Assembly: GCA_965226825.1 (NCBI GenBank)
Contig: CBDDED010000003.1
Coordinates: forward strand, 992,001 to 1,056,000
Source of the DNA: Io17-Chloro-G2 sp965226825
GTDB lineage: Bacteria; Chloroflexota; Dehalococcoidia; Lucifugimonadales; UBA3495
Length of the DNA stretch: 64,000 nt
Direction: 5' to 3'
Shown here: one piece after another, positions 7,736 to 17,118 of the stretch
Numbering within the stretch: the first letter of the stretch is position 1
Layout: each line of letters opens with the position of its first letter
The notes under the pieces: generated by a model
What the model saw: the letters and a program-made list of their open reading frames with translations, nothing else
What the model was told of the DNA's origin: nothing
Database searches by the model: none
Program-made: the position numbers and the translations under genes

Positions 7736-9352
7736 ATGCCAGCCAAGCAAATTGTCCATGACCAAGATGCCCAGCAAGCCCTGTTGCGAGGCATTGACCA
7801 ACTGGCCGAAGCCGTCAAAATGACCCTGGGCCCCAATGGGCGCAACGTGATTCTGGAGCGCAAATGGGGAGCCCCGATGATCACCAATGACGGGGTTGCC
7901 ATCGCCAAGGAGATTGAGCTCCCCAAGTCCTTCGAGAATATGGGCGCCCAATTGATTAAAGGGGCCGCCACCAAGACCAACGACGTTACCGGCGACGGCA
8001 CGACAACCGCCACGGTGCTGGCACAAATCATTGTCAAAGAGGGCATGAAGAACGTAGCCACCGGCGCCGACCCTATGGCCATCAAGACCGGGTTGGACCG
8101 GGGCGTTGCCGCCGTCGTGGCCGAGTTGAAGAAACTGGCGGTCCCCGTCGAGGGCCGGAACCACATCGCCCAAATAGCCGGTATCTCCGCCAACGATTCG
8201 GAGATCGGTGAAACCCTGGCGGAAGTGATGGATAAGGTGGGCCGGGACGGCGTAATAACCATCGAAGAAAGCAAGGGGACCGAGTCCGAAACCGAGTTCG
8301 TCGACGGCATGACGTTCGACCGGGGCTACATCAGCCCTTACTTTGTCACCAACCCGGAGCGCATGGACTCCGCCGTCGAAGACCCCTACATCCTGATTAC
8401 CGACAAGAAGATTTCCTCCACCGCCGAATTGGTGCCGCTGCTGGAAAAGGTGCTCCAGGTTTCCAAAAACCTGGTGGTCATCGGTGAGGACATTGAAGGC
8501 GAGGCATTGGCCGTGCTGGTAGTGAACAAAATGCGCGGCATAATCAACTGCCTGGCCGTAAAGGCTCCCGGATTCGGCGACCGCCGCAAGGCGATGCTGG
8601 AAGACCTTGCCATCCTGACCGGCGGCCAGGTCATCTCCGAGGAGCAGGGCCGCAAGTTGGACCTGGCCACAGTCGCCGACTTGGGCCGGGCCCGCCGCGT
8701 GGAGTCCACCAAAGACAAGTCCACTATTGTCGACGGCGCGGGCAACTCAGACATGATCAAGGCCCGGGTGGACCAGATTCAGGTCCAACTCGAAGAGACC
8801 ACCTCTGAGTATGACAAGGAAAAGCTCCACGAGAGGATTGCAAAGCTCTCCGGCGGTGTGGCCGTAATCAAGGTGGGCGCCCCAACCGAACCGCAGCTTA
8901 AGGAACGAAAGCAGAGGGCAGAGGACGCCCTGGCAGCCACCCGAGCCGCCCTTGAAGAGGGAATTGTGCCTGGAGGCGGCGTGGCATACGTGCGGGCCCT
9001 GCCTGCCCTGGACAACCTGAAGCTGGACGCGGATGAGGCGATAGCGCTTTCGATCTTGAAATCGGCGCTGGTGGAACCTCTGAGAATCATCGCCGAAAAT
9101 TCCGGCCAGGACGGTCCGGTGGTGTTGGCTGAGGTCTCCCGGAACCCATCGGCCAACTTCGGGTACGACGCCTCTACAGGCGAGTACGGGGACATGCTGG
9201 AACGGGGAATCGTGGACCCGGCCAAAGTGTCCCGCGTGGCCTTGGAAAACGCCTCAAGCGTCGCCGGCATGATCCTGACCACCGAGTCACTGATCACCGA
9301 GGCGGAACAAGAACCCGAAGGCCACGGCCACGGGCATGACCACGACTTCTAG
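7736..9352 (+). CDS. groEL: chaperonin GroEL
   Basis: This 538-residue Hsp60 subunit forms the double-ring folding chamber with GroES. The ATP site motifs VKMTLGPNGRNV and GDGTTTATVL, the apical region with YISPYFVTNPERM, and the family segment AALEEGIVPGGGVA are all present. An AGGAGG ribosome binding site precedes the ATG. The C-terminus is unusual: the Gly-Met repeat tail is replaced by a His-rich end (EGHGHGHDHDF), which may bind metal. The operon ends at a strong terminator about 50 nt downstream. Confidence 0.98.
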   Translation: MPAKQIVHDQDAQQALLRGIDQLAEAVKMTLGPNGRNVILERKWGAPMITNDGVAIAKEIELPKSFENMGAQLIKGAATKTNDVTGDGTTTATVLAQIIVKEGMKNVATGADPMAIKTGLDRGVAAVVAELKKLAVPVEGRNHIAQIAGISANDSEIGETLAEVMDKVGRDGVITIEESKGTESETEFVDGMTFDRGYISPYFVTNPERMDSAVEDPYILITDKKISSTAELVPLLEKVLQVSKNLVVIGEDIEGEALAVLVVNKMRGIINCLAVKAPGFGDRRKAMLEDLAILTGGQVISEEQGRKLDLATVADLGRARRVESTKDKSTIVDGAGNSDMIKARVDQIQVQLEETTSEYDKEKLHERIAKLSGGVAVIKVGAPTEPQLKERKQRAEDALAATRAALEEGIVPGGGVAYVRALPALDNLKLDADEAIALSILKSALVEPLRIIAENSGQDGPVVLAEVSRNPSANFGYDASTGEYGDMLERGIVDPAKVSRVALENASSVAGMILTTESLITEAEQEPEGHGHGHDHDF

Positions 9353-9404
9353 GTCCAAATAGCCGGTTCTCGGTCCAAATAACCTGTTCCCGGTTGCAAA
9401 GTTT

Positions 9405-9432
9405 GACCCCCGGCAACAGCCGGGGGTCTTTT
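9405..9432 (+). terminator. intrinsic terminator of groESL
   Basis: A perfect 10-bp stem (GACCCCCGGC / GCCGGGGGTC) with an AACA tetraloop is followed by TTTT. It lies between groEL and the convergent hydrolase gene. Confidence 0.9.
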
Positions 9433-9513
9433 GCGTCGGGGGGCTTCCGAGTCGGGAGTCTTTGGTGAGAGGGAGGAACCTTCCGCCCGTTCTTGTCGGC
9501 CTGAGCCCGGTTA

Positions 9514-10272
9514 TCAGGCGTAGCGTCCCAGAATCTCGGCCACTTCCTGGGGGCTCCTGAGCATGGCCTGGTGGCAGGAATTGACCGTCACAATCTCCAC
9601 GTCGGGGAGCCGGTGGGCCATCTGGAGCTGAATCTCCGGAGGCACCAGGCGGTCCTGGCTCAGCGTTACATAGGTCACCGGGCAGGGAAGCGGGTCTTCT
9701 TCCGCAGGAACCCTTGAGGTAATCACCTTGACCGGCAGCGGTCCAAAGAATCCCATCACTTCCACTAGTTCCATCGGGCTCATTCCGTTGCACAAGTAGG
9801 AGCCAATGACGCAACGGGGCAGCCGGAGGTCCTGCCGTGACACCTTGCTCAAGCCGTCCAGCAGGCGAAACCCCGCCCTGGTGCGGGAGGGCAGGACCGC
9901 CAACATTGACCGTTGAGACGGAGGGACAATCCCGGCCAGCATCACCAGGCGTTTGGGTGGATTGGAGAGCTGCCGTGCGGCTTGGGAGATCAGGCTTGCG
10001 GCAAAATCATGGCCCACCAGGACAACATCCTTTAAGCCTTCCCGCTCCACCGCCCTCACAATGGCGTGGACGCATTCCTCCATCCGGACCTGCGCCGTGT
10101 CGCCGACAGCGTCCGAACCGTGACCCGGCAAGTCCAACGTCGACACCCGGCCCGCCTGCCGAGTTATCTCCAGGCGGGGAGGATGTTCCACCGGCGCGGT
10201 CAGCCGTCCCCACACTTTGCCCCATGTCCAGGCGCCTTGGCCCATCCCGTGTACCAGGAGAAATTCTGTCAT
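9514..10272 (-). CDS. alpha/beta-hydrolase with aspartate nucleophile
   Basis: The 252-residue alpha/beta-hydrolase starts MTEFLLVHGMGQGAWTW, the first strand and oxyanion region. The nucleophile elbow reads VLVGHDFAAS, so the usual Ser of GHSxG is Asp. This is as in epoxide hydrolases and haloalkane dehalogenases, while the overall length resembles the esterase/hydroxynitrile-lyase group. The candidate acid is in LSQDRLVP and the catalytic His in NSCHQAM. Upstream in-frame codons to 10329 would add 19 residues of poor quality, so I start at 10272. It is convergent with groEL and 110 nt downstream of selA, but there is no sign of a functional link. Substrate unknown. Confidence 0.8.
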   Translation of the reverse strand: MTEFLLVHGMGQGAWTWGKVWGRLTAPVEHPPRLEITRQAGRVSTLDLPGHGSDAVGDTAQVRMEECVHAIVRAVEREGLKDVVLVGHDFAASLISQAARQLSNPPKRLVMLAGIVPPSQRSMLAVLPSRTRAGFRLLDGLSKVSRQDLRLPRCVIGSYLCNGMSPMELVEVMGFFGPLPVKVITSRVPAEEDPLPCPVTYVTLSQDRLVPPEIQLQMAHRLPDVEIVTVNSCHQAMLRSPQEVAEILGRYA

Positions 10273-10382
10273 GCTTTCAAACCGGCTGATCTTATGTAAA
10301 TTTGCGGGATGGTCAATCCCACCGAGCAACCGTCCACCGGCCGACCGCTGTCGATCCCGAAGCCAACCGAGTCGCCAGGCGA

Positions 10383-11747
10383 TTAGGCCGACATGGCCGA
10401 CGCCACAGCGGACACCAAATCTTGTTCCTCTCGGGGAAGCACCGTCCTTGGGTCTAACAACACCCGGTCTTCTTCAATTCGCGCCACCACCGGCGGGTTC
10501 CAACGGCGTAGCCTCTCCATAACCCCCTGGGGGCCGCCCGGAGTAACCGTACAATCCAAGGCCAACGACCAGGAAGACAGGGTCTCCCCCGGCAGACTGC
10601 CGCCGCCAATGGCGGAACGAGATTCCTCCACCTGCGCCGGGCATTCCAGCCGGGTAAGCCATCCCATGGCCCTTTCTTTGATTCTGGACGCGGGCTCCGA
10701 AATCATTCGCCAAATTGGGATTTCCTGCTCCGCTTCCCCCTTGAGATAATGCAGGAGCGTGGCCGTAAGTCCGGCCAGGCTTGCCTTGTCTATGCGCACC
10801 GCCCGCGCCAGCGGATGGCTCGCCAGTCGATCCACCAGTTCCTGCTTGCCTACCACGATTCCAGCCTGCGGACCGCCCAGCAGCTTATCGCCGGAAAAGA
10901 AAACCAGACCCACGCCCGCGGCGATACTTTCCTGGGGCATCGGTTCATGGGCCAGGCCATACGCCTCGGTGGGCAAGAGACACCCGCTGCCTTCATCGTG
11001 CAACACTGCGACGGACTTGCGTTCCCCCAGCGCCGTCAGTTCCTCGGGGCTCACCTCTGCCGTGAAGCCCTCAATTCGGAAATTGCTGGAATGTACCTTG
11101 AGTAAAGCCGCGGTGTTTTCGGTGATTGCCGACTCGTAGTCGCGTATATACGTGCGGTTCGTTGTACCCACGTCCACCAGGTAGCCGCCGCTCTGACTGC
11201 AAACGTCGGGAATCCTGAAACCGCCGCCAATCTCCACCGCTTCTGCCCTGGAAACTATGACTTCTTTTCCCGCGGCCAGCGCGGATAGTCCAAGCAACAC
11301 CGCCGACGCGTTGTTGTTAACTGCCAGCGCAGCCTCTGCCCCGGTCAACCTCTTTAGCAGTCCCTGCAAGTGAGACTGCCTGGACCCGCGCCGTCCACTC
11401 TCCAGGTCCAATTCCAGGTTGCTGTATCCGCTGGAGGCTTCTTGCATGGCCCGGATGGCCGAATCGCTCAACGGAGCCCGGCCCAGGTTGGTGTGCAAAA
11501 TCACACCGGTCGCGTTGACCACCCGCCGCGGTTCCGACCTGACCAGGGCCGCCAGTCGTTCCCCAACGGCCTCGGCCAAGTTTTCGGCCTGCGGCGCTTC
11601 TGCTCCGCCGCGGATTTTCTGCCTCGCCCGGCCCAGTTCCTCTCGCACCAACTCGACCACCAATTCTCTCTGCGGCCCCGCGGCAAACTCCGCCAGGGCA
11701 GGCGCGGCTAGGATGGTGTTGACGTTGGGGAGGTTTCGCAATTGCAT
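10383..11747 (-). CDS. selA: L-seryl-tRNA(Sec) selenium transferase
   Basis: The product converts seryl-tRNA(Sec) to selenocysteinyl-tRNA(Sec) using selenophosphate and pyridoxal phosphate. Starting at the ATG at 11747 gives 454 residues, normal for SelA, and places the family N-terminus (LRNLPNVNTIL) at the start. The region reads VVNATGVILHTNLGRAPLS, and the PLP lysine lies in FFSGDKLLGGPQAG (K288). The frame stays open to 12011, and an ATG at 11807 is an alternative, but the extra residues do not look like SelA. selB, selD and tRNA(Sec) are not in the window. Its presence implies that the organism makes selenoproteins, which bears directly on the thioredoxin-like gene at 22.6-23.4 kb. Confidence 0.95.
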   Translation of the reverse strand: MQLRNLPNVNTILAAPALAEFAAGPQRELVVELVREELGRARQKIRGGAEAPQAENLAEAVGERLAALVRSEPRRVVNATGVILHTNLGRAPLSDSAIRAMQEASSGYSNLELDLESGRRGSRQSHLQGLLKRLTGAEAALAVNNNASAVLLGLSALAAGKEVIVSRAEAVEIGGGFRIPDVCSQSGGYLVDVGTTNRTYIRDYESAITENTAALLKVHSSNFRIEGFTAEVSPEELTALGERKSVAVLHDEGSGCLLPTEAYGLAHEPMPQESIAAGVGLVFFSGDKLLGGPQAGIVVGKQELVDRLASHPLARAVRIDKASLAGLTATLLHYLKGEAEQEIPIWRMISEPASRIKERAMGWLTRLECPAQVEESRSAIGGGSLPGETLSSWSLALDCTVTPGGPQGVMERLRRWNPPVVARIEEDRVLLDPRTVLPREEQDLVSAVASAMSA

Positions 11748-12013
11748 CGCTGGTGTTCCGACGCGGTGGTCTGGTCCGCTGCTCAAATGTCCGGCTGCGG
11801 CCGTCATTTTACCACGAACCACGCCGACCGCACGCCGACAGTAAGATGCCACGACCATGCTCCGGGTCATCCCATGGGCCGGTTTCTCTTTCACTCCCCG
11901 GCCCGAAAGTATAAAATCTGCTGTGCTCGCAACTACCGCCGCCCGCGTCGGGGCAACGCGCCTCCATGAAATGGAGCGGCCATATCCCCACTCGCGTTTC
12001 CAGAGGTTCATTG

Positions 12014-13249
12014 ATGCCAGCCAACCGTTACACCAACTCAGACCTGGAAGCCCTGAAAAACACGATCCGGGAAATCGTCAAAGACGAATGCGCCCCGCTG
12101 GAAGCCGAATACCTGGCGAATCCGCCCCAAGAGGGTGAAGACGACGGCGGCCCCAGGGGCGTAGCCCAAGCGGTCCAGGGGATTGTAGGCACGCTCAGTC
12201 CCGACAAGTGGGACCGGCTGACCCGAATTTCCAAAGAAACCGGCATCTATACCTGTTTCGTCCCCGAGGAGTACGGCGGAGGAGGTATGGGCGCGCTGGG
12301 GCACACCATGTTGGATGAGGAAGTGCACCGGAGCATCGTCCAGTTGCCCACTTCCCCGGCGCCCATGATGATGTTCGGCGCGTGCACCCCGGAACAGGAG
12401 GAAAAGTACCTGTACCCGGCCATAGACGGGAATCTGTACTACGCTTTTGCCCAAACCGAGCCGGAAGCCGGGTCAGACCCCGGCGGGATGATGCAGACCA
12501 GGGCGGTAGCCGACGGCGACGAGTGGGTCCTGAATGGGACCAAAATGTTTATCACCGGGGGCGCGTCGGCCGACTTTTTGCTGGTCCAGGCGGTCACCGA
12601 CCCGGAAAAACGCCAGCGGGGCGGCATAACCATGTTCATTGTGGACAACCCGACGCCGGGTCTGTCGTTCGAACCCATTCGGATTTGGAGCACCCCAACC
12701 AAATCTCACCAGAACATGGTCCACCTGGACAACGTCCGCATCCCGCAGACCCAGGTCTTGGGTCAGGTTGGACAGGGGTTCACGCTGGGCCAAAAGTGGC
12801 TGGTTCACCACGACCGGTTGCTGCGAGGGTCGATGGCTCTGGGGATTCTCACACGTGCTTTGGAAATGGCCCTGGAATGGGCCAAGCAACGGATCACTTA
12901 CGGCCGGCCCATCGCCGACCGCCAGGCGATCCAGTGGATGTTGACCGACGTCTACATCGACATCATGAACTTGAGAGCTTTGACTCGGGAGACTGCCGCC
13001 AGGGCCGACGACGGCGAAGACGTCAGGGTGGAAGCGTCAATGGTCAAGTACTGCGCCGGCGAGTGGGGCTGGCGAAGCATTGACAAAATTATGCAGGTAT
13101 TCGGTGGGCTAGGGGAATCCCTGGATATGCCCATAGCCCACTGGTACCTGCTGCTGCGCCACGCACGCATCGGCGGCGGAACCTCGGAAATCCATAAGTT
13201 TGTGATGGCCCGCGCTCTGTTGGACGGCCGGGTTTCCTTCCAGGCGTAA
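12014..13249 (+). CDS. acyl-CoA dehydrogenase family protein
   Basis: This 411-residue flavoprotein probably oxidises acyl-CoA to enoyl-CoA, passing electrons to ETF. The FAD/substrate region reads YAFAQTEPEAGSDPGGMMQTRAV and WVLNGTKMFITGGASADF. The C-terminal helical domain has RITYGRPIADRQAIQ, QVFGGLGESLDMPIAHWY and RIGGGTSEIHKFVMAR. I chose the ATG at 12014, preceded by AGAGG, over the ATG at 11966, because residues before it look random. The architecture is that of the long ACAD10/11-like subgroup, but the chain-length specificity cannot be read. It stands alone, divergent from selA. Confidence 0.9.
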   Translation: MPANRYTNSDLEALKNTIREIVKDECAPLEAEYLANPPQEGEDDGGPRGVAQAVQGIVGTLSPDKWDRLTRISKETGIYTCFVPEEYGGGGMGALGHTMLDEEVHRSIVQLPTSPAPMMMFGACTPEQEEKYLYPAIDGNLYYAFAQTEPEAGSDPGGMMQTRAVADGDEWVLNGTKMFITGGASADFLLVQAVTDPEKRQRGGITMFIVDNPTPGLSFEPIRIWSTPTKSHQNMVHLDNVRIPQTQVLGQVGQGFTLGQKWLVHHDRLLRGSMALGILTRALEMALEWAKQRITYGRPIADRQAIQWMLTDVYIDIMNLRALTRETAARADDGEDVRVEASMVKYCAGEWGWRSIDKIMQVFGGLGESLDMPIAHWYLLLRHARIGGGTSEIHKFVMARALLDGRVSFQA

Positions 13250-13329
13250 ACCCCAGGCATAGACTCCGTTCCCACAGAATCGCACCGGCCCAGCCGGTCT
13301 GGTGGGACATTATTGACACGACGGGATAG

Positions 13330-13956
13330 TTGCTGCACCCACCGGGCGCCTCCACCCACCCACCCTTGCTGGTCCGGGACCGCCGGGGTGAAAGCAGTTG
13401 TTTCAACTGCGTCATAGAACATCACCACACCCGGGCGTTCAACCTGGCCTCCCGGATGTTGGGGGATTGGGCATTGTCTGAAGACGCCGTCCAGGACGCC
13501 TTCCTTTCCGGCTACCGCTCTTTCCACCAGTTTCGGGGGGATAACCTGGCCGCCTGGCTGATGCGAATCGTGGCCAACCGGTGCCGGGACATGCTCCGGT
13601 CCCGCCGCCGTAATCCCACGATCAGGGTGGACTCCAACCCCGGAGACCTCGACCAGGACGATTCAACCCCCTCAGCCCTCGACCTACCGTCCACGCAGGA
13701 ATCACCCGAGGATTACGCCGAAAGGAGCGAATTGAACCGCGCGATCCAGGCGGCGCTGAACACCCTCCCTCCGGACCAGCGTCTGGCGTTGCTGCTGGTT
13801 GATGTTCAGGGGTTTTCTTACGAAGATGCCGGGCTTTCCATGGACTGCTCCCTGGGCACCGTAAAGTCCAGAGTCAGCCGGGGTCGGAAAGCCCTCGCCG
13901 CCCGCCTGAGGGACCTTGGGGAACTTCTACCGGCACAGTTTCGTCAAGAAACGTAG
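13330..13956 (+). CDS. ECF-type RNA polymerase sigma factor
   Basis: The frame encodes sigma region 2 (AFNLASRMLGDWALSEDAVQDAFLSGYRSFHQFRGDNLAAWLMRIVANRCRDMLRSRRR) and region 4 (LPPDQRLALLLVDVQGFSYEDAGLSMDCSLGTVKSRVSRGRKALAARL), the two domains of an ECF sigma factor. The only starts after the upstream stop are TTG at 13330 or CTG codons, so the first ~25 residues are uncertain. The next gene starts 4 nt after its stop and encodes an anti-sigma-like membrane protein, the usual arrangement for an ECF sigma and its regulator. The inducing signal is unknown. Confidence 0.88.
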   Translation: MLHPPGASTHPPLLVRDRRGESSCFNCVIEHHHTRAFNLASRMLGDWALSEDAVQDAFLSGYRSFHQFRGDNLAAWLMRIVANRCRDMLRSRRRNPTIRVDSNPGDLDQDDSTPSALDLPSTQESPEDYAERSELNRAIQAALNTLPPDQRLALLLVDVQGFSYEDAGLSMDCSLGTVKSRVSRGRKALAARLRDLGELLPAQFRQET

Positions 13957-13960
13957 AGTC

Positions 13961-15247
13961 ATGGGAATATTTGGACTGGGACATAAGCACCTTAGCGCCG
14001 AAACGCTCAACGAGTATCTGGACGACCGGCTGTCCGACGGCACCAGAGACAGAGTCCAGCAGGTGGTCGCCGGCTGTCCCGATTGCAGTCTGGAGTTGGA
14101 TGCCCTGGGGCAGACCCGCATGTTGCTGCGTCAACTCCCCGAAATAACACCCAGGCGCAGCTTCTTTATCTCCCCTTCCAACGAACCTGTCACTGCTCCC
14201 CCTGCAACAACATGGGTCCGATTTCCCCAATGGGTCTACGCCGGAACCGCATCCCTCGCCGCACTGGTCCTGACGCTAATGGTCGTTGTGGACGCCACTG
14301 GCCTCGTGGCTCCCGGAAGAACCACAGAACAGGCGTCATATGAGTCTACGGCCTCCTCCCAGTCACAGCAGGAATCCCCTCCTGTGATGATGGATTCTCC
14401 CGCAATGGAGTCTGCCGCGATGGAGTCCGCTGCGCCCACGGAGTCTGCTGAGGCGGTATCCGCCGTCTCAACCGCCGAAGAAACCTTCGAAGCCGCCCCG
14501 TCGGCGGACGAATCTCCTCTGATGGCGGATTCGCCCCCAATCACGGAGTCACTCGAGACGGCGGAAGGCGGCCCAACCGCCGAAGAAATCTCCGAAGCCG
14601 CCCCGCCGCGGGATCAATTCTTGGTGACAACGGATTCCAGCACGCCAATGGCCGCCGCTCAAGCCGAAAGTGTCCGGGCCCGGAGCATTGAAGCAACCCC
14701 TAAAGAGGCAGCCGTTGACAAAGAAGCAGCCTTCGAGGATACCGGTGAGGCGGCATCCATAACCCGGGCGGACCGGTCTGAGCCGAACAGGATGGCTGCG
14801 ACCGAATCAGAAGCGTCAGAATCAACGGAAGCACAACCCGATGCAATCGCCTCTCCAACCGTTACACCTCCGGGCCAAGTGTTAAAGCAACAGGCCAAAT
14901 CTGCGGCGACCCTGGAGGCCATGAGCAGCGCTCCCGAGGAGAATGACGCCTCAGGGGAGCCACCAGTTGAAGCCACAACCACGTCCGAGGCCGCTGGCGT
15001 AGAGGATGCGGGCCGCGTCGAAGAAATGACAGCGTATGAAACACCCGAGGCGGGTCCTGAATCAGAAGTCGCTGCAGCCGGGGACCTTGGCCCACCCTCG
15101 CAGGAAGGTATCCCGCCGCCGGCAGATGCCGCCAATCCATCCAGCCGCGCTCTATTGTTGTGGCGAGGTCTGGAAGGTATGACTGCCGTTTTGGCCCTGG
15201 TATTGACGGCAATTTGGATCTGGAAGCGCCGGGAGGCCCATCGTTAA
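13961..15247 (+). CDS. putative anti-sigma factor with long acidic extracytoplasmic region
   Basis: The 428-residue protein starts with a short cytoplasmic domain (HKHLSAETLNEYLDDRLSDG... ending GCPDC). This resembles the zinc-binding anti-sigma domain but lacks the His four residues before the first Cys of CxxC. A membrane helix near residues 92-113 (VYAGTASLAALVLTLMVVV) is followed by about 270 residues very rich in Ala, Glu, Ser, Thr and Pro, with MESAAMESAAPTESAE-like repeats. A second membrane helix (MTAVLALVLTAIWIW) and a basic tail end the protein. It is coupled to the ECF sigma gene by a 4-nt gap, so it probably holds that sigma at the membrane. The long low-complexity region is probably disordered and outside the membrane. 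Confidence 0.7.
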   Translation: MGIFGLGHKHLSAETLNEYLDDRLSDGTRDRVQQVVAGCPDCSLELDALGQTRMLLRQLPEITPRRSFFISPSNEPVTAPPATTWVRFPQWVYAGTASLAALVLTLMVVVDATGLVAPGRTTEQASYESTASSQSQQESPPVMMDSPAMESAAMESAAPTESAEAVSAVSTAEETFEAAPSADESPLMADSPPITESLETAEGGPTAEEISEAAPPRDQFLVTTDSSTPMAAAQAESVRARSIEATPKEAAVDKEAAFEDTGEAASITRADRSEPNRMAATESEASESTEAQPDAIASPTVTPPGQVLKQQAKSAATLEAMSSAPEENDASGEPPVEATTTSEAAGVEDAGRVEEMTAYETPEAGPESEVAAAGDLGPPSQEGIPPPADAANPSSRALLLWRGLEGMTAVLALVLTAIWIWKRREAHR

Positions 15248-15540
15248 CCGGCGCGGAGGTGTGCCAAAGCGCGGGTGCCTTGAGTTATGTCCACTGTGTT
15301 AAAATCGCCGTTAATCCGATCTCGGAATAAACTGGCAGCAGCAATATGGTGTTGAGCGATAGAGCTACACGGCATGAGCTGGACCAGGGACGCATGGTGA
15401 TAACCAGGGTCTTTCAATTGTTCTTTAATCCCCCGTCACTCTGGTCGCAACGGGAATTCAGCGCAACTTTTGTCCCTTACTCCCGCCATTACTATGCAAA
15501 GGCTATTTTCATCCTCACGGGTGGGTTTAACCAAGCCATC

Positions 15541-15714
15541 CGTCATTCTCGCCGCAGCGGGAATCCAGAGCCCACTTCATGCGCCAAGACGGTTTTGTCA
15601 GCTAAGACGCGCCGGGTGGACAGTCCGATATCCCACCTGGACCATTCCTGCGGGCCCGCATCAGGTTGGATGGGGAAAAGGGTTCTGGATTCCCGCTGCG
15701 GCGAGAATGACCGG
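15541..15714. repeat. MITE-like element with ~29-bp inverted ends
   Basis: The left arm (15541-15573) contains CGCCGCAGCGGGAATCCAG, and the right arm (about 15680-15714) is its inverted copy, with about 105 bp between. The same arm sequence recurs at 25996, 41313, 42617 and 42767. The rest of the 15248-15950 gap holds no supported gene: an open frame from 15346 runs across the element and has no coding character. I saw no FMN riboswitch ahead of ribD. Confidence 0.75.
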
Positions 15715-15950
15715 GGACAAATTAAGGGGCCTGTGGTTACAACCCCCACGGACACGGATGACATTCAGCCAGCCGGAGTAGACCTGCACTTGGACCACAG
15801 GATTCCGGTGTTGGCCTCCTCGCGTCTGACTCCGGCGGCGAAACGGCTGGACAGCTCTCAAAGGCTCGGCTCAAAATACCAAGGCTGGACCGAGCCAACC
15901 GCTGGCCGGTTCTACCATGACCTTACGGACGCCTCCGGGAACAGTCCATA

Positions 15951-17090
15951 ATGCTGGGAAAAGAGATCACAGTCGGCAGCCAATCCATCACCCCGATGGC
16001 GCGGGCTTTCCAGCTAGCCCAACAGGCTCTGGGAAGCACCAGCCCCAACCCGGCGGTCGGCGCAGTGGTGGTCAGGCAGGGCGCGGTCGTCGGGGAAGGG
16101 TTCACACTCCCGCCCGGCGGCAATCATGCCGAAATCGTAGCCCTTCGACAGGCGGGCGCCCTGGCCGAGGGCGCCGATTTGTACACCACGCTGGAGCCTT
16201 GCTGCACGTACGGACGGACCCCGCCCTGTACGTTGGCTGTCGGCGCCGCCGGGATCAAGAGGGTGTTCGTGGCCGCCAGGGACCCCAACCCGGGAGTGAA
16301 TGGTAAGGGTTGCCAGGAACTGCAGGCCGCGGGCATTGAGGTCCATCTTTCCCATGGAGAAGACGCCGATACCGCCGAAGAGCTTTACCAGGCCTTTGGC
16401 AAGCACGTCAACACCGGGCTGCCCTTCGTTACCGCCAAGTTCGCCATGAGCTTGGACGGGAAAATTGCCACCCACTCCGGCGATTCCAAGTGGATTACCG
16501 GAGTTGAATCACGAGCTCTGGTCCAACAACTGCGAAGAGAGTCCGACGCCATCATGGTTGGCGTCAACACTGTCTTGGCCGACGACCCACAGCTTACCGC
16601 CCGGGACCAGTCCGGGGAACCCTTGACCCGCCAGCCCATTCGGGCGGTGTTGGACAGCTCCTGCAGGACTCCTCACGAATCCAAAATGCTACGGGAACCG
16701 GGCACAACCTTGATCGCAGTCAGTTCCGGGTATCCCCCGTCAGCCCGGTCTCGCTTGGAATCCGCCGGCGCCGAGGTCTTCGAAACCCCCGCCGGAGCCG
16801 ATGGCCGGGTGGACCTTGGCCTGGTCCTGGAAGAACTGGGCCGCCGGGGAGTGGTTACCCTTCTGGTGGAGGGGGGCAGCGAGGTTCTGGGCTCCATGTT
16901 CGACCGGGGGTGGGTTGACCGGGTGTTGGCGTTCGTAGCCCCGGTAATCATCGGAGGAAGCGGGGCAGCCTCGCCCGTGGGGGGAACCGGTGTTCCTCAA
17001 ATGGCTGGAGCCTGGCAAATGGACCGGGTCAAAATGAAGCAGGTGGGTGGTGACTGGTTGGTTACCGGATACCCAAAATCACGCGTTTGA
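15951..17090 (+). CDS. ribD: bifunctional riboflavin biosynthesis deaminase/reductase
   Basis: The 379-residue protein carries out the deamination and reduction steps that convert the GTP cyclohydrolase II product to the ribitylaminopyrimidine. The N-terminal cytidine-deaminase-type domain has TSPNPAVGAVVV, the zinc ligands in NHAEIVAL and TLEPCCTYGRTPPC. The C-terminal reductase domain begins at FVTAKFAMSLDGKIAT and includes GVNTVLADDPQLTAR and VEGGSEVLGSMF. The first gene of a compact rib operon; ribE starts 28 nt downstream. An internal start at the MARAFQLAQ Met is possible. Confidence 0.95.
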   Translation: MLGKEITVGSQSITPMARAFQLAQQALGSTSPNPAVGAVVVRQGAVVGEGFTLPPGGNHAEIVALRQAGALAEGADLYTTLEPCCTYGRTPPCTLAVGAAGIKRVFVAARDPNPGVNGKGCQELQAAGIEVHLSHGEDADTAEELYQAFGKHVNTGLPFVTAKFAMSLDGKIATHSGDSKWITGVESRALVQQLRRESDAIMVGVNTVLADDPQLTARDQSGEPLTRQPIRAVLDSSCRTPHESKMLREPGTTLIAVSSGYPPSARSRLESAGAEVFETPAGADGRVDLGLVLEELGRRGVVTLLVEGGSEVLGSMFDRGWVDRVLAFVAPVIIGGSGAASPVGGTGVPQMAGAWQMDRVKMKQVGGDWLVTGYPKSRV

Positions 17091-17118
17091 AATGACGTTC
17101 TGGCAATGAGGTACAGGG

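Noticed and set aside
15248..15950. FMN riboswitch ahead of ribD
   Set aside because: The conserved RFN blocks were not found in the leader region.
15346..15951. A 201-codon frame upstream of ribD
   Set aside because: It runs through the MITE-like element, has no ribosome binding site and no domain-like sequence.
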